From CAYFVR01 sp046541515 (GTDB taxonomy: Bacteria > Desulfobacterota > Desulfobacteria > Desulfobacterales > Desulfococcaceae), in NCBI GenBank assembly GCA_046541515.1, contig JBKHDD010000137.1, positions 1 through 13,425 on the forward strand: a DNA stretch of 13,425 nt, given 5' to 3'. The notes under the pieces were generated by a model that was not told the DNA's origin, searched no databases, and saw only the letters and a program-made list of their open reading frames with translations. The translations under genes were made by a program, and so were the position numbers. Shown here piece after piece: positions 8,001-13,225 of the stretch. How positions within the stretch are numbered: position 1 is the stretch's first letter; each line of letters opens with the position of its first letter.

Positions 8001-8727
8001 GCCGGCTTTGCGTGTCCAGGTCGGAAATCAGCAGGGCCGCGCATAAAATCCACTCGCCGGTGGGGCCTTCCCCCGGCGCCCGTCTGGCGGACACGATGGC
8101 CTCCGCCATGACCATGCCGACGGATTCGGAATCGGATGGCGGGACGGACTCCGAATCGGATTCCGGAACCGGCAAGGACCCTTGAAACAGAATCGGCTCC
8201 GCGTCGCCCGCGTCCAGCAGTCGCGCCATGGCCCGTTTCCCCGCCCCGTTCGCGGCGGCGGACAGATCCCGGCCGGCCATTTCCGGATATCCGTCCCAGA
8301 TCACGCAGCGTCCCGACGCATCCATCAAAAACCAGTGGGACACCTCCGAATCCAACGGCCACTGAAGCACCGCCTCGGTCATCCGCTCCCGAATGAGGGC
8401 GGGCGGCTCCACCCCCTGAAACCGCTGATGAATCCCGGCCATGGCGTGCCAGGCGGCGTTCACCCGGGCCGCCAGCGCCTCGCCCGCCTGTTCCGCCGCC
8501 AGCCGCCGTTGCCAATCGATGGCCTGGATGACCCGGTCCACCCGCTCCCGAAGCCGCGCCCGATGCTCCTCCAGAAAATCATTTTGGATGTAGGCGGCCC
8601 ATTTTTCCGCCTGCCGGGATTCCTGATAAAGCCAGAATCCGGTGATGAGCCCGGCGGTCACCAGCGAGAAGACCAAGGAGCTGAACAGGCAGGTCCGGCC
8701 GACCCGAAGGCGTCGACGCAGGTTCAT
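5050..8727 (-). CDS. Hybrid sensor histidine kinase/response regulator with Cache and three PAS domains
   Basis: A 1225-residue inner-membrane sensor. TM1 is at about residues 13-33. A large periplasmic Cache-type region spans about 37-350, ending in the typical block YGEQGYVFV, DPDGNKIL, PEWNWMIGAGVYLDEID. TM2 is at about 368-388. PAS domains lie at about 450-575 (WDWDLAEDNVYFSPRYYTMVGYE), 580-700 (FENAQIGLF, ending DVTDQKRAEEEL) and 703-820. The HisKA H-box has phospho-His848 in GGVAHDLNNIL. The ATPase domain shows the N-box (MNLVTNAFEAV, 959-969), G1 (DDGPGIS, 1006-1012) and G2 (GTGLGLAV, 1033-1040). The C-terminal receiver (1091-1207) has acidic DDE at 1097-1099, phospho-Asp1141 in LVLLDMVME and Lys1192 in KKPY. 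All catalytic residues are present. The start at 8727 overlaps the upstream gene's stop by ATGA; the open frame extends further upstream but only out of frame over that gene. No output regulator lies next to it, and the ligand is unknown. Confidence 0.93.
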   Translation of the reverse strand: MNLRRRLRVGRTCLFSSLVFSLVTAGLITGFWLYQESRQAEKWAAYIQNDFLEEHRARLRERVDRVIQAIDWQRRLAAEQAGEALAARVNAAWHAMAGIHQRFQGVEPPALIRERMTEAVLQWPLDSEVSHWFLMDASGRCVIWDGYPEMAGRDLSAAANGAGKRAMARLLDAGDAEPILFQGSLPVPESDSESVPPSDSESVGMVMAEAIVSARRAPGEGPTGEWILCAALLISDLDTQSRHWALQYAADIRYGEQGYVFVNTLDGASLVFDGRALPTPVDNWELTDPDGNKILQLQREAALRPGGGFLRYRFPKLGGKEPAPKLSYVAALPEWNWMIGAGVYLDEIDPVIKRETAEVRRELRFQFAGVLGGVLALILMIALLARFVSRRVEESFSAFSRFLKDAEESGPETMAAVIHPEDVYFQEFTVLAERANAMVRSRNAALSALRESRERLQLTMEATRDGIWDWDLAEDNVYFSPRYYTMVGYEPDAFPASLSEWRKRVHPHDLPDADAAIQDHLEGRTPGFRIQFRFMTANGDWRWLLGRGRTVRRGPGGRPLRLLGAHTDISEQKAAEAALRERERTYRDIFENAQIGLFRSLGEEGLFVVCNDALGKMLGYESGDECAGDYRLREGYINPDERKRMLGMIRSRGQVHNFEARFRRKDGAPVWLRYSARYRPETDAIEGVVADVTDQKRAEEELRASEETARAMLNATSDTAVLLERNGAIVSCNEIFLRKSERRMEATVGRSLSEVFSRESFRRWRSELDAVFETGEPAQFEDARDGRRFTNRCYPIFGDDGRVRRVAVFSRDFTEVWEARREQAQLRDRLERSRKMEALGLLAGGVAHDLNNILSGVVGYPELLLMELPGDSPLRRPVEAMRASGLRAAAVVSDLLTVARGVASPREPVDLNGLVREYLDSPEYESLTEAHASVTLLPWLSEAPPHVSGSTVHLRKALMNLVTNAFEAVQGEGHVLVSTEIRELSAPLEGDEPLPAGRWSVLTVSDDGPGISEADREHIFEPFYTRKVMGRSGTGLGLAVVWNTVLDHDGHIRVSTGPDGTALTLFFPWISAAPEARPSESSLIDYAGSGERVLVVDDEPLQREIACSLLEKLGYRADSAESGEAALEYLRERPADLVLLDMVMEPGMNGRETFERILEIRPGQRAVIASGMAETEDFRRVKALGASSLLKKPYTLKKLGKRIREALENRPAGDETPGEEPFGET
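8119..8166 (-). repeat. Tandem 24-bp duplication inside the kinase sensor domain
   Basis: Two adjacent 24-base units (8119-8142 and 8143-8166) match at 20 of 24 positions. They encode the repeated peptide SDSESV (kinase residues about 190-203, ESDSESVPPSDSESVG). The segment is acidic, serine-rich and probably an unfolded loop in the periplasmic sensor region. It is in frame and does not break the gene. Confidence 0.7.
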
Positions 8728-9035
8728 GCCGAACCCCGCCAGGCCTCCACCATGCGCCAGACCAGTCCCGCCAACAGGGCGGCGCTGATCAGGATCATGA
8801 AATTGGAGGAGAAAAAGGTCATGACGAAAAAGAAGGGATCGTCCAGGTCGTAGGCCGCGATCAACACCTCCACCCCGAAGGCCAGGAACACCCCGCTCAG
8901 CCCGACGCCCACCAGATGTCGGACCCACCAGACAAGGGAAGGGGGCGGAAGGGATTCCGGAGAGAGCGATTCCGCCGGCTCTTCCACGGGGTCGGATTCC
9001 ACGCGGTCCGATTCATCGGTCTGAAAATCGTTCAT
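8724..9035 (-). CDS. Small two-helix membrane protein, 103 aa, coupled to the sensor kinase
   Basis: The protein begins MNDFQTDESD. It has an acidic, probably disordered N-terminus (residues 1-32, rich in D, E, S and P) followed by two hydrophobic helices at about 37-61 (WWVRHLVGVGLSGVFLAFGVEVLIA) and 68-93 (PFFFVMTFFSSNFMILISAALLAG), and a short tail. The TGA stop overlaps the kinase ATG in ATGA, so translation of the two is likely coupled. I do not recognise a family. A role as accessory or scaffold of the kinase in the membrane is inference from the overlap. The start at 9035 was preferred over an upstream ATG at 9275 because the extra 80 residues are Arg/Pro-rich and unlike a real protein. 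The binding site is weak (CCAGG close to the ATG), which is a caution. Confidence 0.7.
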   Translation of the reverse strand: MNDFQTDESDRVESDPVEEPAESLSPESLPPPSLVWWVRHLVGVGLSGVFLAFGVEVLIAAYDLDDPFFFVMTFFSSNFMILISAALLAGLVWRMVEAWRGSA

Positions 9036-9296
9036 GGCCTGGAAGCCCCGGCCCGGCGGCCGTGAAATCCAATGGCCCCAAGGGCGAGACGGCCGCGCAA
9101 ACGGCCGACGTATTGACGGCCGGCAAAGGCCGGATAAAGATCGGGCAACGAAGAATTCATGGGAAACATGCCGTTGGATGGAAATGGGATGGGGGACGAT
9201 GTCGGTCTCCCCGATTCGTCGGGCGGCCCGGAAAAGGGGCGGTCTGTTCTTCGGAAAGACGCCGAATGTCTCCAAACCGGGGGCGCGGATGACGGG
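9036..9296 (-). other. Gap between the sirtuin and the two-helix protein, nothing clear
   Basis: This 261-bp stretch lies between two minus-strand genes. I see no credible gene, no convincing promoter and no terminator with a T-run. There are several short GC hairpins, for example CCCGA/TCGGG around 9210-9223, and a cluster of CGGCCG-type sites from about 9058 to 9134. Confidence 0.5.
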
Positions 9297-10043
9297 CTAC
9301 GGCGTTTCGTCGAGCACCTCCATCAGGGACTCCAGGATGTCCGACGCGTCCCCTTGCAGGAACAGATCGGTGATGGAAAAGGTAAATTGGGAGACTTCCG
9401 GATTGATTTCCACAATGCGCGCCCCGTTTTCCGCCGCCATAAACGGAATGAAACAGGCCGGCTGAATCTCCCCCATGGCCCCCACCACCAGAATCAGGTC
9501 GGAAAGCTCCGCGGTTTCGATGGCGTCCGATTCCGCCGCTTCGGAGACGCTTTCGCCAAAAAAGACGAAATCCGGCTTCAACACCCCCCCGCAGAAATCA
9601 CAGTGGGGCGGCAGGCGGCACAAATCCACTTTTGCCGCCGGAAACCGCGCGCCGCAGCCGATGCAGGCCAGGGTTCCGACGCCGCCGTGAAACTCGTGAA
9701 CGTGAGCGTTCCCCGCCTTCTGGTGGAGGTGGTCGATGTTCTGGGTGATGATGGCGTCCAGAAAGCCCCCCGCTTCCATTTCCGCCAGGGCGTAGTGGCC
9801 TTCGTTGGGCGCGGCCTGGGTGAAGGCGTCGTAAAAAATTTCCCGCAGGTTGATCCAGGCCCCGCCGGGGTCCGACAGAAAATGGGCAAGTTCCACGCAG
9901 TGGGGATCGTAATAGCTCCAAAAGGCGTCGTCCCGCCGAAAGGGGGGCAGGCCGCTGTCCATGGAAATGCCGGCCCCGGTAAAGGCGACCACGAAATCGG
10001 CGCCGCGGATCATGTCCGCCGCAATGGAAATTCGGTCCATCAT
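9297..10043 (-). CDS. Sir2-family NAD-dependent protein deacylase (sirtuin), variant
   Basis: Sirtuins remove acetyl or other acyl groups from lysines using NAD. The 248-residue length is normal for the bacterial family. Visible motifs: FTGAGIS (21-27), SGLPPFR (30-36), TQNIDHLH (100-107) with Gln101, Asn102 and Asp104, catalytic His119 in EFHGG, four zinc cysteines (CIGC at 127-130, CDFC at 148-151), KPDFVFFGE (156-164) and EINPE (212-216). The usual GTS motif before VxPA is GAM here (VVGAMGEIQPA, 186-196), a departure at a position that contacts NAD in studied sirtuins. The start has two adjacent ATGs. CAGG lies about 8 bases before the first. The gene stands alone, with long gaps on both sides, so it is probably its own unit. 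Substrate and acyl preference cannot be told from the sequence. Confidence 0.93.
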   Translation of the reverse strand: MMDRISIAADMIRGADFVVAFTGAGISMDSGLPPFRRDDAFWSYYDPHCVELAHFLSDPGGAWINLREIFYDAFTQAAPNEGHYALAEMEAGGFLDAIITQNIDHLHQKAGNAHVHEFHGGVGTLACIGCGARFPAAKVDLCRLPPHCDFCGGVLKPDFVFFGESVSEAAESDAIETAELSDLILVVGAMGEIQPACFIPFMAAENGARIVEINPEVSQFTFSITDLFLQGDASDILESLMEVLDETP

Positions 10044-10234
10044 GGGACAAACCTGGCCGGTTCCGTCGCGCCCGGATTCATTGCGGAATGCCCCGGCGTC
10101 AAGCCGAAAAAAGCCGGACGGAAACCTCGGCGTTCAATGAAAGATTGGAAATCGATACGCATCATTTAAAAACCCGATCAAAAAAACATTGCCCGATTCG
10201 CGGAAAGCGATCCTTCCCCGGAACGCCGAACCTG

Positions 10235-10256
10235 GGGATTCGAATCTTCGAATCCC
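10235..10256. repeat. Perfect 10-bp inverted repeat with 2-base centre
   Basis: GGGATTCGAA at 10235-10244 and TTCGAATCCC at 10247-10256 are exact complements separated by TC. The compact symmetry suggests a dimeric DNA-binding site as readily as an RNA hairpin. No T-run of note follows. It is about 190 bases upstream of the sirtuin start. Confidence 0.6.
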
Positions 10257-10293
10257 TTTCCGAAGGAAGGAATTCCACGAAAGCGGGATTTGC

Positions 10294-10337
10294 CCGGACC
10301 TGGAAACCGGACCTGGAACCCGAACATGGACCTCGAA
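10294..10337. repeat. Three short direct repeats upstream of the sirtuin
   Basis: CCGGACCTGGAA occurs exactly at 10294-10305 and 10307-10318. A third copy with 9 of 12 matches (ATGGACCTCGAA) lies at 10326-10337. Spacings are 13 and 19 bases. It may be a binding-site array or simple sequence slippage. Confidence 0.5.
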
Positions 10338-10413
10338 CCCGGAAATTGATTATCCACGAATCTCTGAAAAATGAACGAAAAAAACCGGGAACCTCCGGGC
10401 GCTCATATCCCGC

Positions 10414-10442
10414 ACCATAAAGGAGGCGCGGCCCCGGGTCAA
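10414..10442 (-). promoter_or_regulatory. Promoter-like site reading toward the sirtuin
   Basis: On the minus strand TTGACC (10437-10442, 5 of 6) and TATGGT (10414-10419, 4 of 6) are 17 bases apart. It lies about 370 bases upstream of the sirtuin ATG and about 80 bases after the stop of the 46-residue gene. It would drive a long-leader sirtuin transcript or an unannotated RNA. A weak 4-bp CCGG hairpin followed by T7 lies about 20 bases downstream. Confidence 0.4.
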
Positions 10443-10519
10443 CCGGAATGGGCGCAAACCCTTCGCTTTGTCTTCTCCCGTGGAACCGGGGTCGGGTAAC
10501 GAAATTGCGGATTGCGAAA

Positions 10520-10660
10520 TTATCCCCAAAAAATGTGGGCCAGGGCCACGAGCACAAATCGGCCAAACAAGAGAACCAGCAAAAGAATCCAGACCCAGGT
10601 GGGGATTTTCCGAAAAAATTCCCGCCAGTCCGACCGATCGGCCGGAAGTTTCCGGGACAT
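10520..10660 (-). CDS. Small single-pass membrane protein, 46 aa, unknown function
   Basis: A 46-codon frame begins with ATG at 10660 and ends with TAA at 10520-10522. GGAGG lies 5 bases upstream (10666-10670), and a near-consensus promoter lies at 10720-10748. The protein starts MSRKLPADRSDWREFFRKIP, a basic and amphipathic head. It then has one strongly hydrophobic helix at about residues 21-44 (WVWILLLVLLFGRFVLVALA), ending HIFWG. The design is that of a small inner-membrane protein with its N-terminus in the cytoplasm. I do not recognise a family. Composition, binding site and promoter agree, which makes this more likely real than the longer open frames that cross it. No good terminator follows, so its transcript may continue toward the sirtuin. 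Confidence 0.72.
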   Translation of the reverse strand: MSRKLPADRSDWREFFRKIPTWVWILLLVLLFGRFVLVALAHIFWG

Positions 10661-10719
10661 GGTTGCCTCCATTCCAACGAAAAGGGAAACCGGCTTCGGT
10701 TCGGTGAGCCGCGAAAAAA

Positions 10720-10748
10720 AGCCTACTCTCCGTCGCCGGTTGTGTCAA
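10720..10748 (-). promoter_or_regulatory. Sigma-70 promoter for the 46-aa membrane protein
   Basis: On the minus strand a perfect -35 TTGACA (10743-10748) is 17 bases from TAGGCT (10720-10725, 3 of 6). The transcript would start near 10713, giving a leader of about 50 bases before the GGAGG and ATG. This is the best -35 match noticed in the window. Confidence 0.55.
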
Positions 10749-10768
10749 TCCGGGGAAGATGGTATGAA
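10740..10768 (+). promoter_or_regulatory. Weak divergent promoter candidate for the hydroxyacid dehydrogenase
   Basis: TTGTGT (10740-10745) and TATGAA (10763-10768) are 17 bases apart. The -35 matches only 3 of 6. It overlaps the -35 of the opposing promoter at 10720-10748, so if both are used the two would compete for polymerase. The leader to the ATG at 10881 would be about 105 bases. Confidence 0.25.
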
Positions 10769-10824
10769 GAAACGGTCCGTGCCTTTCTCGGAAGGCCCCG
10801 ATATCGTTCCGTTATTCTTCCAAT

Positions 10825-10843
10825 AGCCGGAACATTTCCGGTT
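10825..10843. promoter_or_regulatory. Inverted repeat in the leader of the hydroxyacid dehydrogenase
   Basis: CCGGAA (10827-10832) and TTCCGG (10836-10841) are exact complements with a 3-base centre (CAT). The pairing extends two bases outward with one G-T. It is followed on the plus strand by TTTTGG. It ends about 40 bases before the ATG at 10881, so it is either an operator or a short attenuator-like hairpin. Confidence 0.35.
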
Positions 10844-10880
10844 TTGGCCGCCGTCCACACCCCATTCCCAGGAGGTCCCC

Positions 10881-11852
10881 ATGTCCGCAACCGTCGTGGT
10901 CAGCCAGCCGATTCCCCAAGCCGGTCTTCAACTGTTGCGGGAACGGTTTTCCGCCGTCCGGGTGATGGAGAAGGGCGACCGGGAGGGGCTGAAAGCCGCC
11001 CTGGCCGACGCCGACGCGCTATTGCCGTTGCTGACCGATCCGGTGAACGCGGAGCTGATGGACGCCGGGCCCAAGCTCCAAATCATCGCCAACTGCGCGG
11101 TGGGCTACGACAACATCGACCTGGAAGCGGCGGCGAAACGGGGGATACCGGTCACCAACACGCCGGGGGTGCTGACCCGCGCCACGGCGGAAATCGCCTT
11201 CGCCCTGCTCATCTCCCTGACGCGCCGGATTCCGGAGGCCGACCGCTTCACCCGGGCCGGAAAATTCACCGGCTGGGACCCGCTGCTTTTGCTGGGGGAC
11301 GAGCTGGCCGGCCGAACGATTGGCGTTTTCGGCATGGGCCGCATCGGCCGGGATTTCGCCAAAAAATGCCGCGCCTTCGACATGCGGGTGATCTACCACA
11401 ACCGAAACCCGGTTTCCCGCGATATCGAGGCGGAGCTGGACGCACGGCTCGTTTCCTTCCAGGCATTGCTGGCGGAATCCGACGCCGTATCGATCCACGC
11501 CCCGCTGACGGAGGAAACCCGCCATCGGTTCGACGACGACGCCTTTTCCCACATTCCGGAAGGGGCCTACCTGATCAACACCGCCCGGGGCGAGCTGGTG
11601 GACGAAGCGGCGCTGGTCCGGGCGCTCCAGTCCGGCCGATTGAAGGGCGCGGGGCTGGACGTTTACGAGTTCGAGCCGAAGGTTTCTCCCGAGCTGCTGG
11701 AGATGGAAAACGTGGTCCTGCTGCCCCACATCGGCTCCGCCACCGAGGAAACCCGGGGCGCCATGGCGTCCACCGCCGCCCGGAACATCATCGCCGTGCT
11801 GGACGGAAAGCCGCCGCTGAATTTGGTTCCGGAGCTGCGGGGGCGGGTGTGA
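10881..11852 (+). CDS. D-2-hydroxyacid dehydrogenase, glyoxylate/hydroxypyruvate reductase type
   Basis: This family reduces 2-keto acids such as glyoxylate or hydroxypyruvate to the D-hydroxy acid with NAD(P)H. The 323-residue length is typical. Visible features: the substrate-domain segment NCAVGYDNID (71-80), TPGVLTRATAE (94-104), the dinucleotide loop GMGRIG (151-156), and the catalytic triad Arg236 (NTARGELVDE), Glu265 (EFEP) and His283 (LPHIGSAT). The R-E-H spacing of 29 and 18 residues is that of the GyaR-like reductases. After the second beta strand the protein has YHNRNP (172-177) with no acidic residue, which suggests NADP can be used; this is inference. AGGAGG lies 5 bases before the ATG. 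The thioesterase follows after 142 bases, so it is probably a separate unit. The precise substrate is not certain. Confidence 0.92.
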   Translation: MSATVVVSQPIPQAGLQLLRERFSAVRVMEKGDREGLKAALADADALLPLLTDPVNAELMDAGPKLQIIANCAVGYDNIDLEAAAKRGIPVTNTPGVLTRATAEIAFALLISLTRRIPEADRFTRAGKFTGWDPLLLLGDELAGRTIGVFGMGRIGRDFAKKCRAFDMRVIYHNRNPVSRDIEAELDARLVSFQALLAESDAVSIHAPLTEETRHRFDDDAFSHIPEGAYLINTARGELVDEAALVRALQSGRLKGAGLDVYEFEPKVSPELLEMENVVLLPHIGSATEETRGAMASTAARNIIAVLDGKPPLNLVPELRGRV

Positions 11853-11912
11853 GGCGGGAGGGAAATGCGCAAAACGGTTCCTTTCTTCCCGGTCTTCCCG
11901 GCGATCCGGGCC

Positions 11913-11941
11913 TTGCGTTTTGGTCCGGGATTTATTAGAAC
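11913..11941 (+). promoter_or_regulatory. Candidate promoter for the thioesterase-lipoprotein pair
   Basis: TTGCGT (11913-11918, 3 of 6) and TAGAAC (11936-11941, 4 of 6) are 17 bases apart in the 142-bp gap before the thioesterase. The expected start near 11948 is just ahead of the palindrome at 11954-11963. Confidence 0.35.
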
Positions 11942-11953
11942 AATCCCACAGAC

Positions 11954-11963
11954 TGAGCGCTCA
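11954..11963. promoter_or_regulatory. Perfect 10-bp palindrome, candidate operator
   Basis: TGAGCGCTCA is an exact palindrome placed between the candidate -10 (11936-11941) and the ribosome binding site (11984-11990). Its size and place suit a dimeric repressor of the TetR kind, many of which control acyl-CoA genes. No regulator gene lies beside it in the window, so the regulator is unknown. Confidence 0.45.
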
Positions 11964-11994
11964 ATTTTATCCACACGAACCGAGGGAGGAACCG

Positions 11995-12474
11995 ATGGCG
12001 GAAAAGGCGTTTCAGGACTACTATCCGGACATTCTGAGCCATTGCTACGGGTGCGGAAAGAACAACGAAAAGGGTCACCAGATCAAAAGCTACTGGGACG
12101 GCGAGGAGACGGTGGCCACCTTCACGCCGGAACCGTATCACACGGCGATTCCGGGCTTTGTCTACGGCGGGTTGATCGCCTCGCTCATCGACTGCCACAG
12201 CACCGGTACGGCGGCGGCGGCGGCCTACAAGGCCGAAGGCCGGGCCATGGACACGGCGCCGCCGCTCCGGTTCGTGACCGGCTCCCTGAACGTGCGCTAT
12301 CTGCGCCCCACGCCCATGGGACCGCCGCTGGAGCTGCGGGGCAAGGTGAAGGAAATCAAAGGCAAGAAGGTGGTGGTGGAAAGCACGCTCTCCGCCAACG
12401 GCGAAGTCTGCGCCACGGGGGAGGTGGTGGCCCTGCTGATGCCGGAAAGCATGTTGCCGCCGGGCGAAAAATGA
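11995..12474 (+). CDS. HotDog-fold acyl-CoA thioesterase, PaaI-like
   Basis: The 159-residue length and fold pattern fit the PaaI/4HBT branch of HotDog thioesterases, which split acyl-CoA to the acid and CoA in the cytoplasm. Near the N-terminus is CYGCGKNNEKGH (17-28), the cysteine/glycine motif seen in many family members. The active-site helix is GFVYGGLIASLIDCHSTG (54-71): YGG replaces the commoner HGG, and Asp66 is the likely catalytic acid. The core strands include FVTGSLNVRYLRPTPMG (93-109) and GKKVVVESTLSANGEVCATGEVVALL (123-148). GGGAGGA lies 4 bases upstream of the chosen ATG; in-frame codons further upstream cover the palindrome and promoter and are not protein-like. The last bases overlap the lipoprotein start (ATGA). 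The acyl substrate is not known. Confidence 0.88.
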   Translation: MAEKAFQDYYPDILSHCYGCGKNNEKGHQIKSYWDGEETVATFTPEPYHTAIPGFVYGGLIASLIDCHSTGTAAAAAYKAEGRAMDTAPPLRFVTGSLNVRYLRPTPMGPPLELRGKVKEIKGKKVVVESTLSANGEVCATGEVVALLMPESMLPPGEK

Positions 12475-13166
12475 TCGAACGGAGCCGGAAGTGGGCGGAT
12501 TGGGCCGTAAACGGCCGGGAAGGGAAACGGTCCGCCCGCCGGCTCCGCAAGCGAACGGGGGCCGTCGCGCTGTTGCTGGCGATGGCCTTTTTTTTGGGCG
12601 GCTGCGCCGGTTCCGCGCCGGCGCGGCCGGACAATTTGTGCGCGGTGTTCCGGGAAAAGCCGAAATGGCGGCGGGCCGCCTCGGCGGCCGGGAAGCGCTG
12701 GAACGTTCCGGTTTCCCTGATCATGGCGATCATGCACCACGAGTCCAAGTACCGTTCCCAGGCCCGCCCCGCGAGAACGCGCTGCCTGTGGATTTTCCCG
12801 GGGCCGCGTCCTTCCTCCGCCTACGGCTACGCCCAGGCCATCGACGGCACGTGGGACTGGTATCGCGAACAGACCGGGAACTCCGGCGCGGACCGGGACG
12901 ACTTCGCCGACGCCGCCGACTTCATCGGCTGGTACGCCAACGTGAGCCACCAGATCTGCGGCATCGCCAAATCCGACGCCTTCCGCCAATACCTCGCCTA
13001 CCACGAAGGCCACACCGGCTACAACGAAGGCCGCCACCGAAAAAAGCCGTTCCTGCTGCGCGTGGCCGGAGAAGTGGCGAATCAGGCGGAGCGGTACCGG
13101 AAGCAGTTGCGGGGGTGCGAAGGGGAGTTGGAGGGTGGAGGGCCTTGCTTTTTGTGGTTTTTTTGA
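12471..13166 (+). CDS. Lytic-transglycosylase-like lipoprotein (SLT_4 type)
   Basis: A 231-residue protein that probably cuts peptidoglycan glycan strands. A basic stretch (residues 1-29) leads into a hydrophobic segment (30-41) and lipobox LGGC, so Cys45 would be lipidated and the protein held in the outer or inner membrane. The domain from about residue 76 has WNVPVSLIMAIMHHESKY with probable catalytic Glu91, AYGYAQAIDGTWDWY (117-131), DDFADAADFIGWY (143-155) and YLAYHEGHTGY (174-184), the pattern of SLT-like enzymes usually found as small lipoproteins. The n-region before the signal segment is unusually long (29 residues), but no better in-frame start is visible. The start overlaps the thioesterase stop by ATGA and has a weak binding site, so it relies on coupling. 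The last 17 residues (CEGELEGGGPCFLWFF) are odd and may come from a shifted or extended end. Confidence 0.87.
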   Translation: MIERSRKWADWAVNGREGKRSARRLRKRTGAVALLLAMAFFLGGCAGSAPARPDNLCAVFREKPKWRRAASAAGKRWNVPVSLIMAIMHHESKYRSQARPARTRCLWIFPGPRPSSAYGYAQAIDGTWDWYREQTGNSGADRDDFADAADFIGWYANVSHQICGIAKSDAFRQYLAYHEGHTGYNEGRHRKKPFLLRVAGEVANQAERYRKQLRGCEGELEGGGPCFLWFF

Positions 13167-13173
13167 GTTTATT
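13145..13173 (+). promoter_or_regulatory. Weak promoter candidate ahead of the nucleotidyltransferase
   Basis: TTGCTT (13145-13150) and TTTATT (13168-13173) are 17 bases apart, overlapping the end of the lipoprotein gene. The match is weak. The AT-rich stretch around 13150-13178 differs from the surrounding GC-rich coding sequence. Confidence 0.2.
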
Positions 13174-13225
13174 AAGATCTCACAGTCTCGGATGATCAGG
13201 TGGCCTCAACGGGAGAGAAGAATAA

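Larger units (their letters stand above)
10044..10519 (-). other. 476-bp gap upstream of the sirtuin with palindromes and repeats
   Basis: No frame here has both a binding site and protein-like composition. The stretch is less GC-rich than its neighbours. It contains a promoter-like site at 10414-10442, three imperfect copies of a 12-base repeat at 10294-10337, a 10-bp near-perfect palindrome at 10235-10256, and T-runs on the minus strand. A weak promoter for the sirtuin may be TTGACG at 10097-10102, but its -10 is poor. It could be a long leader, a small RNA gene or decayed sequence. Confidence 0.5.

Noticed and set aside
4987..8046. Plus-strand open frame of over 1000 codons opposite the sensor kinase
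   Set aside because: Same reason: it mirrors the kinase gene and its composition is not protein-like.
9058..9134. Cluster of CGGCCG-type sites as an operator array
   Set aside because: Spacing is irregular and such words are expected often in DNA of this GC content.
10235..10256. tRNA T-arm or attachment-site remnant (TTCGAAT core)
   Set aside because: No acceptor stem, anticodon arm or CCA end nearby, and no integrase gene in the window.
11888..11918. Terminator after the hydroxyacid dehydrogenase (CCCGG/CCGGG)
   Set aside because: The stem is only 5 bp and no continuous T-run follows; the following TTGCGTTTT is more readily part of a promoter.
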